From Thiotrichaceae bacterium (GTDB lineage: Bacteria > Pseudomonadota > Gammaproteobacteria > Thiotrichales > Thiotrichaceae): a DNA stretch of 5,509 nucleotides. The DNA is taken from contig JALVRY010000198.1 of assembly GCA_027024625.1 (NCBI GenBank), forward strand, positions 1-5,509. Reading direction: 5' to 3'. The translations under genes were made by a program, and so were the position numbers. Within the stretch, counting starts at the first letter, position 1; every line of letters starts with the position of its first letter. The notes under the pieces were generated by a model that worked only from the letters and a program-made list of their open reading frames with translations, searched no databases and was not told the DNA's origin. Shown here piece after piece: positions 1 through 5,509 of the stretch.

Positions 1-2
1 AG

Positions 3-2051
<2,049 letters not shown>

Positions 2052-2071
2052 ATCATTGGCGTAGCAGAATA

Positions 2072-2213
2072 AAAAAAGCCCAGCTAAAGAAGATTGTGTA
2101 AGTATTCATGGAATGCGAAAAGAATGGTTAAAATCCCCCATATTCGGAAAATTTTTCCTCATTTTTTCGTAGTCCCATGACACTCGCACAGCCTTCTAGA
2201 GCTGGGCTTTTTT
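2072..2213. repeat. 142-bp imperfect palindrome, likely bidirectional terminator or MITE-like element
   Basis: The ends are perfect 14-bp inverted repeats, AAAAAAGCCCAGCT (2072-2085) and AGCTGGGCTTTTTT (2200-2213). They extend outward as AATAAAA-type sequence with one A of length difference. The interior continues to pair: 2088-2092 with 2193-2197, 2094-2099 with 2186-2191, 2101-2103 with 2182-2184, 2107-2111 with 2175-2179, 2116-2122 with 2163-2169, and 2124-2127 with 2159-2162. By hand I count about 47 pairs over a 56-nt arm, five of them G-T. A small apical hairpin, GGAAAATTTTTCC, lies at 2146-2158. It sits between two convergent genes, and the T-run after the GC-rich stem would end transcription from either side. 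The size is far beyond an ordinary terminator, so a dispersed palindromic repeat or small non-autonomous element is a real alternative. It encodes no protein. Confidence 0.75.
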
Positions 2214-2216
2214 ATT

Positions 2217-2249
2217 AATTTAAACCCTCTATATGAGATGGTTTAAATT
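2217..2249. repeat. Hairpin overlapping the stop codon of the minus-strand gene
   Basis: AATTTAAACC (2217-2226) and GGTTTAAATT (2240-2249) are perfect 10-bp inverted repeats. They can be extended inward by CTC (2227-2229) and GAG (2235-2237), leaving a TATAT loop and a two-base AT bulge. On the minus strand the hairpin begins within the TAA stop codon (2248-2250). No U-run follows directly on that strand; the T-run of the neighbouring palindrome is read as A there. It is therefore more likely an mRNA 3'-end stabiliser or an accessory to the adjacent terminator than a terminator itself. Confidence 0.5.
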
Positions 2250-3066
2250 ATTTCGCTGCTGGAGCTGTTGCTTCAACCTTTGCTGCTGGTGCTGCTACCT
2301 CAACTTTTGCCGCTGGTGCTGCTGGAGCTGGTGTAGCTACTGCAGCCTTTGGAGCAGGTGCTGCGGCTTTAGGAGCAACAGGAGCTGCTTGCTGTGCTTG
2401 AGCGCGCATAGCCATTAGCTGTTGGATGAAAGCTTGCTGTTGAGCTTGTTGTTGAGCCATCATCTGCTGCATTTGTTGGAAAGTAGGGTAACCAGCAGGA
2501 GCTGCTTGCATCATCACAGGTGCAGGTGCTGCCATCATACGAGGAGCCTGAGCTGTAGCTGTAGGAGCTACTACACCTTTAGGCATTGCAACAGGTGCTG
2601 TCTGCATTGTTGGCATTTGACCACCCATCATAGGCATGCTAGGCATTGAGCCGCCGTTACGTCCCCAGTTACCTGGCATGCCATAACCGCTTGAATCTTG
2701 AGTGCCTTGTGCACTACCAGTACCGTTACCCGCTATGTTGCCTGAAGTAGCACCGTTACCAGAACCATTGCCAGCTACATCGCCGTTACCTTGAGCTGCC
2801 ATGTCAGAAGACATGTCAGTTTTGCCTTTACCTTTAAAAGTAATTTGGAAGTCAACTTCTCCGTCAGCATTGCCTTTGCCAGATCCTTGACCTTGAGCGT
2901 TACCGTTGCCAGTACCATAGGCATTACCGTTACCAGTGCCGTATCCGTTGCCAGTACCATAAGCATTACCACTGCCAGTGCCATTGTTCCAGCCATCAAA
3001 CCAGTCAGCAGAAGCAGAGCCAGAAAGTGCGACCAATGCCGCTAATGTTGCGATACGTAATTTCAT
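2248..3066 (-). CDS. Exported low-complexity protein, sulfur-globule-protein-like
   Basis: A Sec signal peptide is clear: MKLR, a hydrophobic core, then SASA with predicted cleavage after residue 20, followed by DWFDGWNNG. The mature protein has three blocks. Residues 21-70 are Gly/Asn/Tyr repeats built on GTGNG(N)AY. A short hydrophilic segment follows (VDFQITFKGKGKTDM, 71-85), then further GNG-rich sequence to about 140. Residues 141-225 are rich in Met and Gln, with a Q/M/A helix near 196-226. Residues 226-272 are Ala/Pro/Lys repeats (AAPAAKVE type). Signal peptide, Gly/Asn/aromatic repeats and a DF-x-FKGKGK-like core resemble sulfur globule proteins of sulfur oxidisers, which coat periplasmic sulfur globules. 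That assignment is by resemblance only; another exported structural or surface protein is possible. The gene is monocistronic, convergent with ligA and divergent from nagZ. The strong ribosome binding site fits an abundant structural protein. The ATG start is well supported. Confidence 0.9.
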   Translation of the reverse strand: MKLRIATLAALVALSGSASADWFDGWNNGTGSGNAYGTGNGYGTGNGNAYGTGNGNAQGQGSGKGNADGEVDFQITFKGKGKTDMSSDMAAQGNGDVAGNGSGNGATSGNIAGNGTGSAQGTQDSSGYGMPGNWGRNGGSMPSMPMMGGQMPTMQTAPVAMPKGVVAPTATAQAPRMMAAPAPVMMQAAPAGYPTFQQMQQMMAQQQAQQQAFIQQLMAMRAQAQQAAPVAPKAAAPAPKAAVATPAPAAPAAKVEVAAPAAKVEATAPAAK

Positions 3067-3072
3067 GTTAAT

Positions 3073-3079
3073 CCCTCCT
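3073..3079 (-). promoter_or_regulatory. Very strong Shine-Dalgarno for the exported Gly-rich protein
   Basis: On the minus strand the sequence reads AGGAGGG, then six bases (ATTAAC), then ATG. It is the best ribosome binding site in the window. It fixes the start of the minus-strand gene and suggests high expression. Confidence 0.85.
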
Positions 3080-3122
3080 AGGGAAATAGTGTGTTGTTGT
3101 TAACGTCTTTTCTTAATATAAG

Positions 3123-3128
3123 ATTATA
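3123..3128 (-). promoter_or_regulatory. Candidate -10 box for the minus-strand gene
   Basis: A perfect TATAAT on the minus strand lies 56 bases upstream of the ATG, in a very AT-rich stretch. No convincing -35 lies at 16-18 bases; the nearest similar hexamer, TTGCAT, is at a spacing of 20. The element may be an activator-dependent sigma-70 promoter, or a chance match in AT-rich DNA. Confidence 0.3.
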
Positions 3129-3263
3129 CTAATATACTTATCTTTGCTATGCAAGTATTTTTCATCAAAATAAGCTTAGATACAGCTATTAAATTTTGCA
3201 AGGGTGTCCTTTTATCAGAAAATTTGGTGTGAATGTAGTATAAAGTCATCTTTTTATTGAAGT

Positions 3264-3292
3264 ATTACATAGATAATGGTGTGCGATATAAT
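3264..3292 (+). promoter_or_regulatory. Candidate sigma-70 promoter for nagZ
   Basis: A -35-like ATTACA (3264-3269, four of six consensus bases) is followed at the ideal 17-base spacing by a perfect -10 TATAAT (3287-3292). Transcription would begin near 3299, leaving an untranslated leader of about 53 bases before nagZ. The rest of the 285-bp divergent intergenic region is AT-rich, and I see no clear operator in it. Confidence 0.5.
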
Positions 3293-3351
3293 ATGTATTG
3301 ATACTGAATAATTGATTAATAAACAAACAAAAAATAACTTACGAGGGAATC

Positions 3352-4371
3352 ATGTCAATTGGCTCATTAATGTTGGACTTAGAAGGTGTCGAATTAACAG
3401 AGGAGGAAAAGGAATTACTTACTCATCCTATGACGGGAGGGGTAATTTATTTTACTCGTAATTATGAGTCTGCTGAACAAATTATTGATCTTACACGGAC
3501 GATTCGTGAGGTTGTTGGTGAAGATTTTCTCATTTCTGTTGATCATGAAGGTGGGCGCGTACAGCGTTTTCGCTCTGAATTTACAGAGTTACCAGCTATT
3601 GCAAGTCTTGGAAAAGTATATCAAGAAAACCCAAAAGAAGCTTTGCTACTAGCACGTAAAGCAGGCTGGCTAATGTCCGCTGAAGTGAGAGCTGTTGGTA
3701 TTGATTTTAGCTTTGCTCCTGTACTTGATTTGGATTACGGCGTTAGTCAAGTGATTGGTGATCGATCTTTTCATCGTGATCCAAATGTTGTTACAGCATT
3801 AGCTGAGGCCTACATTAATGGAATGCATGATACTGGGATGCCAGCAACAGGAAAGCATTTTCCGGGTCATGGGGCTGTAAAAGTAGATTCTCATTTAGGA
3901 ATACCCATTGATACACGTTCAGCAAAAGAAATATGGGCTGATGATATTATTCCTTTTGCAAAGTTAGCAACTAATGGATTGGATGCTGTTATGCCCGCGC
4001 ATGTTATCTATAAAGAAGTAGATGAAAATCCAGCAGGCTTTTCTCCCTATTGGTTAAAGAAAGTACTGCGTGAAGAATTACACTTTGATGGTGTAATTTT
4101 TAGTGATGACTTAAGCATGGAAGGAGCATCAGTAGCAGGTGGCTATGCAGGGCGTGCTGAGGCCGCTTTGACAGCCGGTTGTGATATGATTATAGTTTGC
4201 AATCAGCGTAAAGGGGTAATTGAAGTGCTAGATGGTGTGAACTTTACTCAAACTAAGGAGTCAACACAACGACTTCAACGTATGAAAGCGAAGCCTTTTG
4301 TAAACCGTAGTGCTTTGTTAGATCAAAACAAATGGTATAAAACAGTTGACGAAGTGACGGCAATTGTTTGA
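3352..4371 (+). CDS. nagZ: Beta-N-acetylhexosaminidase NagZ (GH3)
   Basis: This cytoplasmic glycosidase removes the non-reducing GlcNAc from GlcNAc-1,6-anhydroMurNAc-peptides during peptidoglycan recycling. The products can feed AmpR-type beta-lactamase signalling where that exists. The GH3 barrel signatures are present. SVDHEGGRVQRF spans 62-73. KHFPGHG at 168-174 is followed by Asp179-Ser180-His181, the loop dyad used as general acid/base in NagZ enzymes. SDDLSMEGA at 251-259 carries the predicted nucleophile Asp252. There is no signal peptide and no second GH3 domain. The 339-residue length matches the E. coli-type single-domain enzyme (341). A GAGGG ribosome binding site at 3343-3347 lies four bases before the ATG. 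The next gene, a murein-cleaving lipoprotein, acts upstream in the same pathway. I see no defect in the gene. Another GH3 glucosidase is unlikely given the DSH loop and the size. Confidence 0.96.
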   Translation: MSIGSLMLDLEGVELTEEEKELLTHPMTGGVIYFTRNYESAEQIIDLTRTIREVVGEDFLISVDHEGGRVQRFRSEFTELPAIASLGKVYQENPKEALLLARKAGWLMSAEVRAVGIDFSFAPVLDLDYGVSQVIGDRSFHRDPNVVTALAEAYINGMHDTGMPATGKHFPGHGAVKVDSHLGIPIDTRSAKEIWADDIIPFAKLATNGLDAVMPAHVIYKEVDENPAGFSPYWLKKVLREELHFDGVIFSDDLSMEGASVAGGYAGRAEAALTAGCDMIIVCNQRKGVIEVLDGVNFTQTKESTQRLQRMKAKPFVNRSALLDQNKWYKTVDEVTAIV

Positions 4372-4428
4372 TTTTTATAAAAATAGCATTTTATTTTAGA
4401 ATTTTTTAAGAAATGTAACTATACTCCC

Positions 4429-4454
4429 TGAGATTGCAGTGGATTGTGATCTCA
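4429..4454 (+). other. 10-bp stem-loop in the nagZ to transglycosylase gap
   Basis: TGAGATTGCA (4429-4438), a six-base GTGGAT loop, and TGTGATCTCA (4445-4454) pair along all ten positions as RNA, two of them G-U. It is followed by AATTAATGC rather than a T-run, so it is not a standard intrinsic terminator. It may be a leader structure for the downstream gene, or part of the nagZ 3' end. A weak -10-like TATACT lies just upstream at 4420-4425. The rest of the 192-bp gap is AT-rich with no clear intrinsic terminator for nagZ. Confidence 0.45.
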
Positions 4455-4563
4455 AATTAATGCTTAATCTACTGCTATACCCTAAAGTAATACTGTCATG
4501 GATTAGAACAGTCTGACTTATGGTGTTTATGTCTCTCTATCAACTCAATTTAAATGGACGATC

Positions 4564-5241
4564 ATGAAAATCTTAACAATGAGTATGTTGTCAGCCTGTT
4601 TTCTCGCAGGTTGCGGCTCTGCTCCTGAAAAAACAGCCCCTGTGCGAAGTGTTGTATTCCAACAAAACAATTTGCAGCATCAGCGTCAACAAAAACAAAC
4701 ATTAGCTGAAAAATTGAGACTAGCAAAAAATAAAGAGTATGAATTAAAGAGAGCAAAATATCAGGCTCAATATAAATACCGAAAAACAAATAGTTTAGCC
4801 CATCGTTTTAAAGCAGTAGACAATCGCTGCCGCCGTGTTTCTCATCAAGAAATTCATAATCGTATGAGACACCACATGCCGACGATTCAACGAGCGGCTA
4901 GAAAATACCGTATTAGTGAAAAGTTATTGCTCGCCGTATCGTATGCTGAATCTTGCTTAAATCCGTATGCAAAATCTAGAGCAGGTGCTAGGGGTATGAT
5001 GCAATTAATGCCGGGCACAGCGCGGATGATGAAGGTAAATAATAGCTACAATGCTTATGAGAATGTAGATGGTGGTGCAAAATATCTGAAGAGGATGTTG
5101 GTTCGATTCCATTACAATATACCACTTGCTCTTGCTGCCTATAATGCAGGACCTGGTAATGTAGAAAAATACGGCGGAATTCCTCCATTTAAAGAAACAC
5201 AGAGCTATGTAAGGGGTATTATGAGACGTTTGCATTCATAA
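4564..5241 (+). CDS. Lytic murein transglycosylase lipoprotein (SLT domain)
   Basis: This protein is predicted to cleave the MurNAc-GlcNAc bond of peptidoglycan non-hydrolytically, leaving 1,6-anhydroMurNAc ends, while anchored in the outer membrane. The N-terminus is a lipoprotein signal with lipobox LAGC at 14-17. Gly at +2 rather than Asp argues for outer-membrane sorting. Residues about 33-82 form a Gln/Lys/Arg-rich, probably helical linker without recognisable domains. The SLT domain spans about 104-222, with catalytic Glu129 in AES, then NPYAKSRAGARGMMQLMPGT (133-152), AAYNAGPGNVEKYGG (191-205) and ETQSYVRGI (211-219). At 225 residues it is a compact member, close to the EmtA/MltC SLT type, though I cannot assign a named paralogue. 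A GGA at 4556-4558 gives a weak ribosome binding site. The preceding gene, nagZ, uses the products of this reaction after import. Confidence 0.93.
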   Translation: MKILTMSMLSACFLAGCGSAPEKTAPVRSVVFQQNNLQHQRQQKQTLAEKLRLAKNKEYELKRAKYQAQYKYRKTNSLAHRFKAVDNRCRRVSHQEIHNRMRHHMPTIQRAARKYRISEKLLLAVSYAESCLNPYAKSRAGARGMMQLMPGTARMMKVNNSYNAYENVDGGAKYLKRMLVRFHYNIPLALAAYNAGPGNVEKYGGIPPFKETQSYVRGIMRRLHS

Positions 5242-5300
5242 TACGGCTGAATCAATACTTCTGATCAAGAAGCATTTGTATTATCAGTCAGAGATTTTGT

Positions 5301-5323
5301 GCCCAGTATGTTAAATACTGGGC
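5301..5323. other. Perfect 9-bp stem-loop upstream of the last ORF
   Basis: GCCCAGTAT (5301-5309) and ATACTGGGC (5315-5323) are exact inverted repeats around a five-base loop. No T-run follows directly on either strand; the nearest, ATTTTTAT, starts 16 bases downstream. It could be an inefficient terminator for the transglycosylase gene, an mRNA-end protector, or an operator. An in-frame upstream ATG for the next ORF (5308) lies inside this structure, which argues against that start. Confidence 0.5.
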
Positions 5324-5358
5324 TATGCAGTGAAATAGATTTTTATATTACCTCTCCC

Positions 5359-5509
5359 ATGTCGTTCGACACATATAAAGCTCCGCTTACCATTATTCCC
5401 AAAAAATCGTTGCAACTAACGAGTTTTATTATTGGTCTACACGGTATTGCTATACTTTTTGCATTACTGGCTTTACCTGTATCAATATATTACAAATTGT
5501 TGATTGTTC
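5359..5509 (+). CDS. Partial small membrane protein, possibly YgfX family (3' end outside window)
   Basis: An open frame runs from ATG 5359 to the window end and gives 50 residues. It begins MSFDTYKAPLTIIPKKSLQL, followed by a long hydrophobic stretch (about residues 21-50) with a likely membrane hairpin: FIIGLHGIAILFALLALP, then VSIYYKLLIV. The pattern of a short N-terminus with a basic Pro/Lys/Ser segment, then a hydrophobic stretch containing 'LHGIA', then 'L-P-x-x-x-Y-K-L', resembles gammaproteobacterial YgfX (CptA) proteins. In many genomes these follow sdhE; here the upstream gene is a transglycosylase instead. No good Shine-Dalgarno precedes the ATG. An in-frame ATG at 5308 would add 17 residues but sits in a hairpin. 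That this is a coding region is likely. The family is a tentative reading from the N-terminus only. Confidence 0.55.
   Translation, partial: MSFDTYKAPLTIIPKKSLQLTSFIIGLHGIAILFALLALPVSIYYKLLIV

Noticed and set aside
2233..2649. Two plus-strand ORFs rich in Cys/Trp/Ser/Leu opposite the Gly-rich gene
   Set aside because: They are antisense shadows of the Ala/Pro/Gln-rich coding repeats. The minus-strand frame has a signal peptide and strong ribosome binding site; these frames have neither.
2775..3045. Overlapping frames on both strands (Met/Leu/Thr-rich minus, Ser/Val/Thr-rich plus) inside the Gly-rich gene
   Set aside because: These are by-products of the repetitive coding sequence, with no ribosome binding site and no recognisable family.
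3186..3215. Possible sigma-54 promoter on the minus strand (GGACACCCTTGC)
   Set aside because: GG and GC are separated by 8 bases instead of the required 10.
4370..4410. AT-only hairpins after nagZ as an intrinsic terminator
   Set aside because: The stems lack GC pairs (for example AAAAT-AGC-ATTTT) and would be too weak, despite T-runs nearby.
4460..4516. 18-codon ORF MLNLLLYPKVILSWIRTV
   Set aside because: It has no ribosome binding site and no coupling to a gene; it is likely chance in an AT-rich gap.
4562..5235. Minus-strand ORFs opposite the transglycosylase gene
   Set aside because: They are antisense shadows; the plus-strand frame has a lipobox and complete SLT motifs.
5258..5272. 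CTTCT-GATCA-AGAAG small hairpin after the transglycosylase gene
   Set aside because: The stem is only five base pairs and no T-run follows, so it does not stand above chance.

Overview
The window reads as chromosomal housekeeping DNA of a gammaproteobacterium, moderately AT-rich. That assignment rests on an E. coli-type NAD-dependent DNA ligase, a single-domain cytoplasmic NagZ of about 340 residues, a short SLT lipoprotein, and what looks like the start of a YgfX-family membrane protein. One gene on the minus strand encodes an exported Gly/Asn-rich protein that resembles sulfur globule proteins. If that holds, the host is a sulfur-oxidising gammaproteobacterium of the Thiotrichales/Beggiatoa or symbiont type. 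The taxonomic placement is an inference; no rRNA or other marker is present.

Layout: (1) ligA on the plus strand, essentially complete, with its start at the very edge of the window. (2) A convergent intergenic stretch, 2052-2247, almost filled by a 142-bp imperfect palindrome (2072-2213) with A-tract and T-tract ends, and a second hairpin (2217-2249) that runs into the stop codon of the next gene. (3) On the minus strand, a 272-residue exported low-complexity protein with a very strong ribosome binding site. (4) A 285-bp divergent intergenic region carrying promoter candidates for both sides. (5) nagZ on the plus strand. (6) A 192-bp gap with one good hairpin and a possible 15-codon leader ORF whose stop overlaps the next start as ATGA. 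(7) A lytic transglycosylase lipoprotein. (8) A 117-bp gap with a perfect 9-bp stem-loop. (9) The first 50 codons of a small membrane protein cut by the window end.

Functionally, the lytic transglycosylase and NagZ belong to the same process. The first cuts murein in the periplasm to anhydro-muropeptides. The second removes GlcNAc from those products after import into the cytoplasm. Their adjacency is suggestive, though the gap between them indicates separate expression. LigA (replication and repair) and the sulfur-globule-like protein have no obvious functional link to these genes. I see no CRISPR array, tRNA, rRNA, transposase gene or defence system. The least ordinary items are the long palindrome between the convergent genes and the three-block low-complexity exported protein.
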